A DNA stretch of 64,000 nt from positions 1 to 64,000 of the forward strand of contig SVHO01000003.1 in assembly GCA_015055725.1 (NCBI GenBank). Reading direction: 5' to 3'. Of this stretch, positions 25,021-33,803 are shown in pieces. This stretch comes from Clostridiales bacterium (GTDB lineage Bacteria; Bacillota; Clostridia; Christensenellales; Borkfalkiaceae). Position numbers and translations under genes: made by a program. The notes beneath the pieces were generated by a model. It worked only from the letters and a program-made list of their open reading frames with translations. It did no database searches and was not told the origin of the DNA. Position 1 is the first letter of the stretch; each line of letters opens with the position of its first letter.

Positions 25021-25576
25021 TTTTATTTGGGTTTTTAACGAAAATTTTAACTAAAAGAACGCCTATAACGGTTGAAAGAGCGGTTGCTAAAATAGTTGGC
25101 AAAATAATATCGGCAGGCGCGCAAGACCCCATTGAAGTTCTAAGCGCCATAACTGACGAAGGGATAATTTGAACGCTTGTTGCGTTTATAACGAAAAACA
25201 TAGTTATGGCGTAATTAGTGTTGGGGTGTTTTTCTAGTTCTTGGATTGATTTTATGCCCATAGGCGTGGTTGCACCGCTCATTCCTAAAACGTTTGCCGA
25301 AATATTTAAAGACATAAAGTCGTTTGCTTTTTCGGGGAGTGGGCCAAACAAGAGTTTGTTTAAAGGCTTGAAAGCTTTTGCAATTTTATTTGAAAGCCCT
25401 GAACGAGAAAGAAGTTCAAAAACCCCAAGCCACACGGCGTAAACCACTACCATTTTAAGGGTTAGCGATAAAGCCTTTTCACCGCCTAAAAGCATAGCCG
25501 ATAAAACTTTATCGGGATGGTTAAAAATCAAAATTATGGTTGAGGAAATTAAAACAAGACCAAAAATTGCGTTCAT
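25013..25576 (-). CDS. spmA: Spore maturation protein A
   Basis: Membrane protein of 187 residues, the SpmB partner, with the same Gate-type fold: GGEKALSLTLKMVVVYAVWLG, NISANVLGMSGATTPMGIK and NATSVQIIPSSVMALR are family landmarks. The expected promoter might be used by a sporulation sigma factor (E or G), as in Bacillus, but I do not see a convincing one, and the ATG at 25576 has no clear ribosome site. Confidence 0.93.
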   Translation of the reverse strand: MNAIFGLVLISSTIILIFNHPDKVLSAMLLGGEKALSLTLKMVVVYAVWLGVFELLSRSGLSNKIAKAFKPLNKLLFGPLPEKANDFMSLNISANVLGMSGATTPMGIKSIQELEKHPNTNYAITMFFVINATSVQIIPSSVMALRTSMGSCAPADIILPTILATALSTVIGVLLVKIFVKNPNKNV

Positions 25577-25601
25577 AATAAAACTTTATGCTGAATTATC
25601 C

Positions 25602-25630
25602 TTGAATATGAAAGAAAAATGTGGTAAAAT
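25602..25630 (+). promoter_or_regulatory. Promoter of the cupin-metG-tatD operon
   Basis: TTGAAT (25602-25607), 17-base spacer, TAAAAT (25625-25630). Confidence 0.7.
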
Positions 25631-25659
25631 AATAAGGTATAAAATGGAGAAAATGCGAT

Positions 25660-25995
25660 ATGATTGAAAAATTTAGATTTGATGGGGAAGATTTTCAAGT
25701 TGCAATGCAGTTTGAAAGTTGGAAGATTGGGCTTTTAAGATATAGTGAAAGATTTTCTAAGTTCGATAGATTAGAACGCCATCTTTTAACTGACGAAGCG
25801 TTTATTTTGCTAAATGGCGAAGCCGTGCTTTATACGGATACCGAGCAAGTAAAAATGGAAAAATGCGTGGTTTATAATATTCCAAAAGCAGTTTTTCACC
25901 ACATAGTCGTCAGTAAAGATGCAACCGTTATGGTCGTTGAAAACGCAAGCACGTGTGACGATAATACGGAAATTAAATTTATCAAGGAGCAATAA
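25660..25995 (+). CDS. Small cupin-like protein
   Basis: A 111-residue single-domain protein with the strand pattern of a small cupin: RLERHLLTDEAFILLNGEAVLY, then VYNIPKAVFHHIVVS with paired histidines, and a closing ATVMVVENAS strand. The usual first metal motif is degenerate. It ends 2 bases before metG, whose ribosome site is in its last codons, so the genes are co-transcribed. No substrate can be proposed; I recognise the fold only. Confidence 0.6.
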   Translation: MIEKFRFDGEDFQVAMQFESWKIGLLRYSERFSKFDRLERHLLTDEAFILLNGEAVLYTDTEQVKMEKCVVYNIPKAVFHHIVVSKDATVMVVENASTCDDNTEIKFIKEQ

Positions 25996-25997
25996 TT

Positions 25998-27962
25998 ATG
26001 AAGGACAAGTATTATATAACCACCGCTATTGCGTATACTTCTGGCAAACCGCATATCGGCAACACTTACGAAGCGATTTTAGCGGACAGCGTCGCACGTT
26101 TTAAGCGTTATCAAGGATATGACGTTTTTTTGCAAACGGGAACTGACGAGCACGGTCAAAAAATAGAAGAAAAAGCAAAAAGCGCAGGCGTTTCACCTAA
26201 AGAATTTGTTGATAAAGTAGCCAAAGAAATTCAAGATATTTGGGATTTGGTTGGCGTTTCTTACGATAAGTTTATAAGAACAACTGACGATTATCACGAA
26301 AAGCAAGTTCAAAAAATATTCAAAAAACTTTACGAACAAGGCGATATTTATAAAGGGGCGTACGAAGGTTGGTATTGCACGCCGTGTGAATCTTTCTGGA
26401 CGGAAAGTCAACTTGTTGACGGAAAGTGTCCTGACTGTGGTAGACCGGTTGTAAAATCACAAGAAGAAGCATACTTTTTCAAGATGGCGAAGTATGCTGA
26501 TAGGCTTATGCAGTATTACGACGAACACCCCGAATTTATAACACCCGTTTCAAGAAAGAACGAAATGGTTAACAACTTCTTAAAGCCAGGGCTTCAAGAC
26601 CTTTGTGTTTCGAGAAGCTCGTTTAAGTGGGGTATTCCCGTTGATTTTGACGATAAGCACGTAGTTTACGTTTGGCTTGACGCTTTAACTAACTATATCA
26701 CGGGTATCGGGTATGACGTTGACGGCAATAATGGACAAAACTTTAATAAACTTTGGCCGGCAGACGTGCATATTATCGGTAAAGATATAATAAGATTTCA
26801 CACTATTTATTGGCCGATATTCCTTATGGCTCTCGGTGTTCCGTTGCCTAAAAAGGTTTACGGACACGGTTGGCTTTTGCAAGACGGCGGAAAGATGAGT
26901 AAGTCTAAAGGCAACGTTATGTATGCGGACGACTTAGTTGAATTTTTTGGAAAAGACGCGGTTAGGTATTACGTTTTGACTGCTATGCCACAAGATAACG
27001 ACGGGCTTATTTCGTGGGAATCTGTTATTGACACTATAAATAGCGATTTAGCAAACGTTTTCGGTAATTTAGTTAGCCGTACCGTTGCTATGAGCAATAA
27101 GTATTTTGGCGGTGTGGTTGAAGATGCCGGTGTAAACGAGGAAATTGACCAAGAATTAAAGCAAGTGGTTTTATCAACTGCTAAAAAAGTTGCCGAAAAA
27201 ATGGATGAGTTTAGAGTTGCCGATGCTATTGGTGAAATCTTTACACTTTTCCGCAGGGCAAATAAATATATTGATGAAACTATGCCTTGGGCGCTCGCTA
27301 AAGACGAAAGCAAAAAAGATAGGCTTAAAACGGTTTTGTATAACTTAACCGAAAGCATCATCATCGGTGCGTCACTTCTTAGCCCTTATCTTCCAGACGC
27401 TTCTAAAAAGGTTGCAAACACCTTAAATCTTGAACTTAGAAGTTTTGAAGATACCGATAAGTTCGGGCTTATAAAAAGCGTTAAAGTTTGTGAAAATCCA
27501 GAAATGCTTTTCGCCCGTTTAGACTCGGTAAAAGTTATGGAAAAAGTTAACGCAATGATAGAAGAAAGAAAAGAAAAAATTCAAAAGAGTGAAAATAAAA
27601 AGGAAGAAAAGAAAGTGGAAGAAACTAACGTTAAACCTGCTATTGAAATTGATGATTTTGCAAAAGTTCAATTAAAAATCGCGCTCGTGACGGCTTGTGA
27701 AAAGGTTGAAAAGAGCAAAAAATTATTAAAACTTACCGTAAAGATTGGTGATGAAGTTAGAACGGTTGTTAGCGGTATTGCACTTGCTTATTCACCCGAA
27801 GAACTGGTTGGTAAAAAACTTGCAATGATAACTAACTTAAAACCTGCAAAACTTTGCGGAATAGTTAGTGAAGGTATGATAATTTGTGCCGAAGACCAAA
27901 ACGGTAAACTTGCATATTTAACGCCCGAAAAAGATATTGCGGACGGGAGCGAAATTTTCTAA
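25998..27962 (+). CDS. metG: Methionyl-tRNA synthetase
   Basis: Class I synthetase of 654 residues. It has the HIGH-type motif SGKPHIGN near residues 14-21, a zinc finger CTPCESFW...CPDC (one knuckle), KMSKS at 299-303 (K302 catalytic), an alpha-helical anticodon-binding domain, a Lys/Glu-rich linker, and a C-terminal EMAP/Trbp111-like tRNA-binding domain (DFAKVQLKIALVTACEKVEKS). Start ATG has AAGGAG 9 bases upstream. The tatD gene overlaps its stop (TAATG), the same order as in many Bacillota. Confidence 0.97.
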   Translation: MKDKYYITTAIAYTSGKPHIGNTYEAILADSVARFKRYQGYDVFLQTGTDEHGQKIEEKAKSAGVSPKEFVDKVAKEIQDIWDLVGVSYDKFIRTTDDYHEKQVQKIFKKLYEQGDIYKGAYEGWYCTPCESFWTESQLVDGKCPDCGRPVVKSQEEAYFFKMAKYADRLMQYYDEHPEFITPVSRKNEMVNNFLKPGLQDLCVSRSSFKWGIPVDFDDKHVVYVWLDALTNYITGIGYDVDGNNGQNFNKLWPADVHIIGKDIIRFHTIYWPIFLMALGVPLPKKVYGHGWLLQDGGKMSKSKGNVMYADDLVEFFGKDAVRYYVLTAMPQDNDGLISWESVIDTINSDLANVFGNLVSRTVAMSNKYFGGVVEDAGVNEEIDQELKQVVLSTAKKVAEKMDEFRVADAIGEIFTLFRRANKYIDETMPWALAKDESKKDRLKTVLYNLTESIIIGASLLSPYLPDASKKVANTLNLELRSFEDTDKFGLIKSVKVCENPEMLFARLDSVKVMEKVNAMIEERKEKIQKSENKKEEKKVEETNVKPAIEIDDFAKVQLKIALVTACEKVEKSKKLLKLTVKIGDEVRTVVSGIALAYSPEELVGKKLAMITNLKPAKLCGIVSEGMIICAEDQNGKLAYLTPEKDIADGSEIF

Positions 27963-28738
27963 TGTTTATAGACACCCATTGTCATTTGCACGACGCAAAG
28001 TTGCCCGATACCGATTTAGTGGTTAATTCGTATCTTCGTGACGGCGTTGACACGGTTATAAATATGGGGTGTTGTTCGGCAACGAGTATAGGCGGAAGAG
28101 ATTTAGCGGAAAAATATCCCTCAGTTTATTTTGCAACGGGTTGTCACCCAAGTGACGTTAACACGTTTGACCAAAAAGAGTTTGATATAATTAAGTCTTT
28201 ATGCTCTCACCCAAAATGTGTTGCGGTTGGGGAAATAGGCTTAGATTATTATTGGCAACCATTTGATAAAGAAAAGCAAAAGAAGGCTTTTATTTCACAA
28301 ATAGAACTCGCTAAAAGTGAAAAATTGCCCATATGTATTCACTCTCGCGATGCGACAGGTGACATGCTAAGCATATTAAAGGACAACAAAGATAAACTCA
28401 CGTACGGTGCTGTTATGCATTGTTTTTCGGGTAGCGTTGAAACTGCGAAAGAACTTTTAAAATTAGGGCTTTATATATCTTTTGCAGGCCCACTCACTTT
28501 TAAGAACGCGCGCTCTGTTTTAGACGTTGCTAAAATAGTTCCGTTAGATAAATGCCTAACTGAAACTGACAGTCCGTTTTTAGCACCACACCCACTTCGC
28601 GGAACGGTTAACGAACCTAAAAACGTGGCTATAACCACAGCGTTTTTGGCAAAGTTAAGGGGGATTGAACTCACTGAATTTGCAAGCATTTTAAGCAAAA
28701 ACGCACAAACTTTATTTTATAAATTAAAAGCAAAATAA
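27962..28738 (+). CDS. tatD: TatD-family DNase
   Basis: Metal-dependent nuclease of 258 residues. It keeps all TIM-barrel metal ligands of the family: DTHCHLH (H6, H8), GEIGLDYYW (glutamate), PICIHSRDA (histidine), MHCFSGS (histidine) and TETDSPFLAP (aspartate). TatD proteins have 3'-5' exonuclease and apurinic-site activity. Translationally coupled to metG; a weak terminator follows. Confidence 0.93.
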   Translation: MFIDTHCHLHDAKLPDTDLVVNSYLRDGVDTVINMGCCSATSIGGRDLAEKYPSVYFATGCHPSDVNTFDQKEFDIIKSLCSHPKCVAVGEIGLDYYWQPFDKEKQKKAFISQIELAKSEKLPICIHSRDATGDMLSILKDNKDKLTYGAVMHCFSGSVETAKELLKLGLYISFAGPLTFKNARSVLDVAKIVPLDKCLTETDSPFLAPHPLRGTVNEPKNVAITTAFLAKLRGIELTEFASILSKNAQTLFYKLKAK

Positions 28739-28766
28739 AGCCGAAAAATTTTCGACTTTATTTTGT
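28732..28766 (+). terminator. Terminator after tatD
   Basis: AAAATAAAGCCGAAAA pairs with TTTTCGACTTTATTTT with one C-A mismatch, followed by T-rich sequence. Confidence 0.6.
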
Positions 28767-28794
28767 ATTTTTTCCACTTCATTTGTAAAAATGA

Positions 28795-28829
28795 TTGACA
28801 GTAAAGATTTCTCTTTACGTTATTATAAT
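28795..28829 (+). promoter_or_regulatory. rsmA promoter region with internal inverted repeat
   Basis: TTGACA at 28795-28800 and TATAAT at 28824-28829 are 23 bases apart, too far for a normal pair. Between them GTAAAG...CTTTAC (28801-28818) forms an inverted repeat that could be an operator. Confidence 0.45.
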
Positions 28830-28873
28830 GTGTAAACAACTTTGTTTTATACTACAAAAAATACAGGTAATTT

Positions 28874-29719
28874 ATGGAAAAACCACTTAAAAGTTTGCTC
28901 GCCGAACACGGCTTAATATTAAAAAAGGCGTACGGTCAAAATTTTTTAACCGATACTTTTTTACTTGATGAAATAGTTGAAAAGGCGGGCGTCAATAAAA
29001 ACGATACCGTTCTTGAAATCGGTTGTGGTGCGGGCGCGCTAACAAAGGCTCTTTCAAAGAAGGCCAAAAAGGTTGTTGGATTTGAAATTGACAACAGGTT
29101 AAAGCCTGTTTTAAAACAAACTCTCGATGGTTTAGATAACGTTGAAATCGTGTTTGGCGACATTATGAAGCAAAAGATTTGTGACGTTGAAAGTAAACTT
29201 GGCGGAGAGTATATAATGGTTGCTAACTTGCCGTATTATATAACCACGCCCATAATTATGCAGTTTTTAGAAAATGCAAAAAACATTAAAGCGATGGTTA
29301 TTATGGTGCAAGAAGAAGTTGCGTTTAGGCTTTCGGCAAAAGAAAGCACTTCTGATTACGGCGCGATAACCGTTGCGATAAATTTAAGGGGAAGTGCACA
29401 AGTCGTTTTGCGCGTTCCGAGAGAAAAATTTACGCCTGCGCCAAACGTCGATTCTGCCGTAGTTAAAATAGTGCTTGAGAAAGATAAGTTTAACGGCGCG
29501 GATTTATCTTCGATTAGAAACGTAGTTAGAATTGCTTTTCAAAATAGAAGAAAAATGCTTGTGAACAATTTAATGAACGGTTTTAAGATTTCACGTATAG
29601 ATGCGGAAACCGCGCTTATAAATTGTGGTGCTGAAATTACTGCGCGTGCCGAAAACTTAACGGCGGAAAATTTTGTTTTATTGACTAACGCGCTTAAAGA
29701 TAAAGGTGTTAAATTATGA
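28874..29719 (+). CDS. rsmA: 16S rRNA dimethyladenosine transferase
   Basis: KsgA family, 281 residues: dimethylates two adjacent adenosines in helix 45 of 16S rRNA during small-subunit assembly. Landmarks are YGQNFLTD, the SAM loop LEIGCGAGALT, the acidic GFEIDNRL, and the catalytic NLPYYITTPI (NLPY motif), followed by the C-terminal RNA-binding part (KFTPAPNVDSAVV, NRRKMLVNNL). Overlaps rdgB by 4 bases (ATGA). Confidence 0.97.
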   Translation: MEKPLKSLLAEHGLILKKAYGQNFLTDTFLLDEIVEKAGVNKNDTVLEIGCGAGALTKALSKKAKKVVGFEIDNRLKPVLKQTLDGLDNVEIVFGDIMKQKICDVESKLGGEYIMVANLPYYITTPIIMQFLENAKNIKAMVIMVQEEVAFRLSAKESTSDYGAITVAINLRGSAQVVLRVPREKFTPAPNVDSAVVKIVLEKDKFNGADLSSIRNVVRIAFQNRRKMLVNNLMNGFKISRIDAETALINCGAEITARAENLTAENFVLLTNALKDKGVKL

Positions 29720-30294
29720 GTGAAAAACAAAGGATTGTTCTTGCAAGTGGCAACGCGCATAAAATAAAAGAAATCGCACAAATGTTGCCAGAATTTGAAG
29801 TGGTTGGGTATAAAGAATTGGGCTTTAATGAAGAAATTGTTGAAGACGGCTCAACTTTTTATGAAAACGCACTTATTAAGGCAAAAACCGTTTCTCTTGC
29901 ACTTAATCTACCCGCTCTTGCAGACGACAGTGGAATTTGTGTCGACGCGCTTGACGGTCAGCCGGGGATATTTAGCGCAAGGTATGCTGGTGACGGCGTT
30001 GACGCTCATAATAACGCATTACTACTTGAAAATATGAAAGGCGTAAAAAATAGAAAAGCCAAGTTCGTTTGTTGCATGGTTTTTTATAAGCCAGACGGAA
30101 CTATTATAACTGCAACGGGTGAAACTCACGGTGAAATTATGCAAAGCGAGCAAGGTGAAAACGGCTTTGGATACGACCCGTTGTTTTTTAGCTACGACTT
30201 GAAAAAATGTTTAGGCGTTGCAACTGATAAAGAGAAAAATACCATAAGTCACCGTTTCCGCGCTATTGACGCCTTAAAGGATAAATTAAAATAA
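29716..30294 (+). CDS. rdgB: Non-canonical purine NTP pyrophosphatase (RdgB/HAM1)
   Basis: Hydrolyses dITP, XTP and ITP to monophosphates, keeping deaminated purines out of nucleic acids. The 192-residue protein carries the full set of family motifs: LASGNAHKIKEI near the N-terminus, EDGSTFYENALIKA, LADDSGICVDALDGQPGIFSARYAG, and GENGFGYDPLFF and SHRFRA at the end. Co-translated with rsmA. Confidence 0.95.
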   Translation: MSEKQRIVLASGNAHKIKEIAQMLPEFEVVGYKELGFNEEIVEDGSTFYENALIKAKTVSLALNLPALADDSGICVDALDGQPGIFSARYAGDGVDAHNNALLLENMKGVKNRKAKFVCCMVFYKPDGTIITATGETHGEIMQSEQGENGFGYDPLFFSYDLKKCLGVATDKEKNTISHRFRAIDALKDKLK

Positions 30295-30316
30295 ACGGTT
30301 AAAAATTAATCGTTTT
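30291..30316 (+). terminator. Terminator after rdgB
   Basis: AAACGGTTAA and TTAATCGTTT form a stem (one G-T pair) ending in TTTT; it lies just before the cysK start. Confidence 0.6.
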
Positions 30317-30326
30317 AAGGTATAAT

Positions 30327-31250
30327 ATGAAAGTTTTTGAAAGCATTGAACAGTTGGTGGGAAAAACACCACTTTTGGAAATTAAAAAAATTGAAAGAGA
30401 AGAAAAACTTTTTGCGCGCGTTTTAGTTAAACTTGAATATCTTAATCCCGCAGGTAGCGTTAAAGATAGAGTTGCACTTGAAATGCTTAACGATGCTGAA
30501 AAAAGCGGTAAGATAAAGGCTAGCGGAACGATAATAGAGCCAACGAGCGGAAACACGGGAATAGGTCTTTCCGCAATTGCAATACCGCGCGGATATAAAG
30601 TTGTTTTAACTATGCCGGAAACAATGAGTTTAGAAAGAAGAAAACTACTTAGTGCATACGGTGCTGAAATTGTTTTAACGGACGGCTCTCTTGGTATGGA
30701 TGGCGCAATAAAAAAAGCCAAAGAATTAAATGAAAACATACCAAATAGTATAATTTTGGGGCAGTTTGAAAACGAAGCGAATAAACTTGCGCATTATAAC
30801 ACAACGGGCCCTGAGATATGGAATGATACGGACGGAAATGTTGACTTTTTCGTTGCGGGTATCGGCACGGGTGGAACGCTTTCTGGAACGGGAAAATATT
30901 TAAAAGAAAACAACCCGAAAATTCAGGTTGTGGGTGTTGAGCCAAAATCGTCGCCACTAATAACCGAGGGAAAGAGTGGTGCGCATAAAATTCAAGGAAT
31001 AGGCGCGAATTTTATCCCTAAAAACTTTGATGAAAGAGTTTGTGATAAAGTTGTTTCAGTCAGTGATGAGAATGCTTATTTTTGGGCAAGAAAACTTGCA
31101 AAACGAGAAGGCGTGTTGGTTGGGGTTTCTGCAGGTGCGTCGCTATGCACGGCGATTGAACTTGCTAAAAAACAAGAGAATAAAGGTAAAATTATAGTTG
31201 CAATTTTACCCGATACGGGGGATAGATATTTATCAACCGATTTGTTTTAA
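30327..31250 (+). CDS. cysK: Cysteine synthase (O-acetylserine sulfhydrylase)
   Basis: PLP enzyme making cysteine from O-acetylserine and sulfide. The PLP lysine is K46 in PAGSVKDRVA, the substrate loop is TSGNTG (73-78), the phosphate cradle is GIGTGGTLSG, and SAGAS closes the active site. Length 307 is typical of CysK. Ribosome site AAGG is 6 bases from ATG. A TATAAT hexamer lies directly against the start codon but is too close to serve as its promoter. Confidence 0.95.
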   Translation: MKVFESIEQLVGKTPLLEIKKIEREEKLFARVLVKLEYLNPAGSVKDRVALEMLNDAEKSGKIKASGTIIEPTSGNTGIGLSAIAIPRGYKVVLTMPETMSLERRKLLSAYGAEIVLTDGSLGMDGAIKKAKELNENIPNSIILGQFENEANKLAHYNTTGPEIWNDTDGNVDFFVAGIGTGGTLSGTGKYLKENNPKIQVVGVEPKSSPLITEGKSGAHKIQGIGANFIPKNFDERVCDKVVSVSDENAYFWARKLAKREGVLVGVSAGASLCTAIELAKKQENKGKIIVAILPDTGDRYLSTDLF

Positions 31251-31279
31251 TAAGTATATCTAAAATGATATATACGACA

Positions 31280-31311
31280 AAAAAGCCACCTGAAAAGGTG
31301 GCTTTAATTTT
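31280..31311. terminator. Bidirectional terminator, cysK/rpmB
   Basis: AAAGCCACCT (31282-31291), loop GAAA, AGGTGGCTTT (31296-31305), then a T-rich tract; A-run on the other side. Confidence 0.9.
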
Positions 31312-31325
31312 TGCAAAATCAAAAA

Positions 31326-31517
31326 TTATGCTCTTTCAACTTTACCGCTCTTTAAGCATCTCGTGCAAACGTATTGTTTAGAAACTGTGCCGTTTTCACT
31401 TTTAACGCTTACTTTTTGGAGATTTGCTTCGTATAACTTAGGGGTTTTACGGTTTGAGTGGCTAACTAAATTGCCAGAAAGTTTACCTTTGCCACAAACA
31501 CTGCATACTCTACTCAT
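31326..31517 (-). CDS. rpmB: 50S ribosomal protein L28
   Basis: A 63-residue ribosomal protein. SRVCSVCGKG (C5, C8) and YVCTRCLKSGKV (C51, C54) show that it is the zinc-ribbon form, and the middle SHSNRKTPKLYEANLQKV is the standard L28 core. Divergent from the yloU-yloV-recG group, an arrangement conserved in Bacillus and many Clostridia. Good ribosome site (GGAGG on the reverse strand). Confidence 0.97.
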   Translation of the reverse strand: MSRVCSVCGKGKLSGNLVSHSNRKTPKLYEANLQKVSVKSENGTVSKQYVCTRCLKSGKVERA

Positions 31518-31674
31518 ATCAATATCCTCCGCTTTTGGAATAATTTATCTTTTAACAACAAATACTCTATCACATTATCTTGTAAAAAGCAACAAAATAA
31601 AGGGCAATTTAGTAAAATTTTAAATTAAAAATTTTGGCAGGGGATAAAAAATTCAATTTATTTATTGTAAAGTG

Positions 31675-31703
31675 TTGCAAAATAGTCATAAATATTGTAA
31701 AAT
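31675..31703 (+). promoter_or_regulatory. Promoter of yloU-yloV
   Basis: TTGCAA (31675-31680), 17-base spacer, TAAAAT (31698-31703). The rest of the 213-base gap from rpmB is AT-rich with no further structure that I can see. Confidence 0.7.
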
Positions 31704-31730
31704 AATTATAACGCTAATTGTGAGGTCATT

Positions 31731-32078
31731 ATGTCTGTAAGAACTAATAACATATACGGAAAGATAGTTGTTTCGGATAAAACGATTGAAAAATTCATAG
31801 CAAACGTTGCTATGGATTGCTATGGCATCGTGGAATTTTCTTCAAACGGCTTTATTGATTCCGTTATTAGTTTACTCTTCGTTAATAGCACGAAGGGTGT
31901 TAAAGTCCATTCTTTTGGGGATAGGATTTTTATTGACCTTGCCGTGATAGTAAAATACGGTGTGTCGATTAAAGCTGTCGTTGAAGCGCTTAAAGAATCA
32001 GTTAAGTATAAAGTTGAGCGTTTTACGGGTATGATTGTCGACACTATTAACGTGAAAGTCACGGGTGTAAAGAGTTAA
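31731..32078 (+). CDS. Asp23/Gls24 family protein (YloU-like)
   Basis: A 115-residue envelope-stress-type protein. The sequence follows the Gls24 pattern: YGKIVVSDKTIEKFIANVAMDCYGIVEFS, then FIDLAVIVKYGVSIKAVVEALKESVKYKVERFTGMIVDTINVKVTGV. Members of this family are cytosolic or membrane-anchored and influence wall homeostasis; function is not defined. It is encoded directly ahead of the fatty-acid-kinase-like gene. Confidence 0.88.
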   Translation: MSVRTNNIYGKIVVSDKTIEKFIANVAMDCYGIVEFSSNGFIDSVISLLFVNSTKGVKVHSFGDRIFIDLAVIVKYGVSIKAVVEALKESVKYKVERFTGMIVDTINVKVTGVKS

Positions 32079-32121
32079 GCGTTTTAAAATTAACTATTCG
32101 CCTTTTTAGGCAGGAGATATT

Positions 32122-33750
32122 ATGCAAAAAACTATAAACGGTGCAATGTTAAAATCAATGGTTTTAACTGCAGCAAAGCTTTTAGAAGTAAATAGGGCAA
32201 ATATTGACGCTCTTAACGTTTTCCCTGTGCCAGATGGTGACACGGGAACGAATATGTCACTTACGATTCAATCGGCGGTTAAAGAATTAGTTAACTGCCG
32301 TAGCAATAAAATTACTGACGTTGCGGAAGCAGTTAGCAAAGGCGCGTTAAAAGGCGCAAGGGGAAATTCAGGCGTTATTTTATCACAAGTTTTAAGGGGC
32401 TTTTGTAGCGTTCTTAAAAAAGAAGAAGAAATTGACGTTAAACTTTTCGCTCAAGCGTTAAAATCTGGTGCTGAAATTGCTTACGGCGCAGTTAGTAAGC
32501 CTAAAGAAGGAACTATGCTAACCGTTGCCCGTATGGTTGCAGAGCACGCTCAATCAGTTCGTGGCAAACATAAAGATTTTGAAAGTTTCTTGCCTGAAAT
32601 TATTGCAGAAGGAAACAGGGCAGTTGAACTCACGCCGACTTTACTTCCCGTTCTTAAAAAAGCGGGCGTTGTTGACGCAGGTGGTAAAGGTCTTATGCTT
32701 TTATACGAAGGTATGTATAAAGCAGTTATGGGAGAAAGCGTAAGTGAAGAAGCCGTTGCGCCGGAAGTTGATTCTGCCGATTCACTTATGGACCATGCTG
32801 ATATAATGAGCTTGGGCGATATCGAATTTGCATATTGCACCGAATTCTTTATAATAAACTTAAAGAAAAAGACTACGATTGCCGATATTGAAAGATTGCG
32901 TGAAAAACTTATGTCAATCGGTGATAGCGTTATCGTTATCGGTGACTTAGAGTTCGTTAAAGTTCACGTTCACACCAATAAACCTGGTAAAGCACTCACC
33001 GAAGCGCTTGAACTTGGTGAACTTGATAGGCTTAAGATTGAAAATATGTTAGAGCAAAACCGCGCTCTAATGAAAAAATACGAAGAAGAAAAGAAAGAAA
33101 TGGGCATGATGGCTGTTTCTGCGGGTGACGGCATATCAGGTATATTTAAAGACCTTATGATTGATGCCGTTATCGAAGGCGGTCAATCAATGAACCCCTC
33201 TGCAAACGACATAGCAAACGCAGTTCGCCGTATCAACGCTGATAACGTTTTCGTCTTCCCGAATAATAAGAATATAATTCTCGCTGCGGAACAAGCAAAA
33301 TCATTAGTGGAAAACAAGAAAATTCATGTTATTCCAACCAAGAATATTCCACAAGGTTTTGCCGCTGCACTTGCGTTTAACCCTGAACTTCCTGTTGAAG
33401 AAAACAAGGCGAATATGGTGCACGCTATTGACACCGTGGTCGTTGGACAAGTGACCTATGCCGTTAGAGAAACCAGGCTTAACGGGTTTGACCTTAAAGT
33501 TGGTGACGTTATGGGGCTTGACAATAAGAAAATTTTGGCAAAGGGAAAAGACGTTGGTCAAGTGACTATCGACCTTATTGAAAAAATGCGTAGCGGTGAA
33601 GAAATTATAACTCTCTACTACGGGCAAGACGTTAAGGAAGAAGAAGCCGTTCAGTTGCAAGAAATTCTTTCTGAAAAATATCCCGACTGTGACGTTGAAC
33701 TTCATTACGGCGGTCAACCTATCTATTACTACTATATTGCATTAGAATAA
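32122..33750 (+). CDS. DAK2-domain protein, fatty acid kinase FakA-like (YloV)
   Basis: A 542-residue kinase-like protein. The N-terminal DAK2 ATP-binding domain has the Mg-binding signature VFPVPDGDTGTNM (D38, D40) and KGARGNSGVILSQ; a middle domain and a C-terminal part (LYYGQDVKEEEAVQLQEIL, VELHYGGQPIYYYYIALE) match FakA. FakA phosphorylates fatty acids presented by a DegV-type FakB. A DegV protein is encoded at 36655-37506 in the same window, a plausible partner. The gene order before recG is conserved in Bacillota. Confidence 0.9.
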   Translation: MQKTINGAMLKSMVLTAAKLLEVNRANIDALNVFPVPDGDTGTNMSLTIQSAVKELVNCRSNKITDVAEAVSKGALKGARGNSGVILSQVLRGFCSVLKKEEEIDVKLFAQALKSGAEIAYGAVSKPKEGTMLTVARMVAEHAQSVRGKHKDFESFLPEIIAEGNRAVELTPTLLPVLKKAGVVDAGGKGLMLLYEGMYKAVMGESVSEEAVAPEVDSADSLMDHADIMSLGDIEFAYCTEFFIINLKKKTTIADIERLREKLMSIGDSVIVIGDLEFVKVHVHTNKPGKALTEALELGELDRLKIENMLEQNRALMKKYEEEKKEMGMMAVSAGDGISGIFKDLMIDAVIEGGQSMNPSANDIANAVRRINADNVFVFPNNKNIILAAEQAKSLVENKKIHVIPTKNIPQGFAAALAFNPELPVEENKANMVHAIDTVVVGQVTYAVRETRLNGFDLKVGDVMGLDNKKILAKGKDVGQVTIDLIEKMRSGEEIITLYYGQDVKEEEAVQLQEILSEKYPDCDVELHYGGQPIYYYYIALE

Positions 33751-33759
33751 AAGTTATTA

Positions 33760-33793
33760 ACACGGGAAAGATTAGCTCTTTCCCGTATTTTTT
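33760..33793 (+). terminator. Intrinsic terminator between yloV and recG
   Basis: ACGGGAAAGA (33762-33771), loop TTAGC, TCTTTCCCGT (33777-33786), then ATTTTTT. It ends at the recG ribosome site, so recG expression would depend on read-through unless a hidden promoter exists. Confidence 0.85.
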
Positions 33794-33803
33794 AGGCGCA
33801 AGT

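Noticed and set aside
30321..30329. TATAAT directly against the cysK ATG as another leaderless promoter
   Set aside because: The box touches the start codon, so transcription would begin inside the gene, and a well-spaced AAGG site is present.
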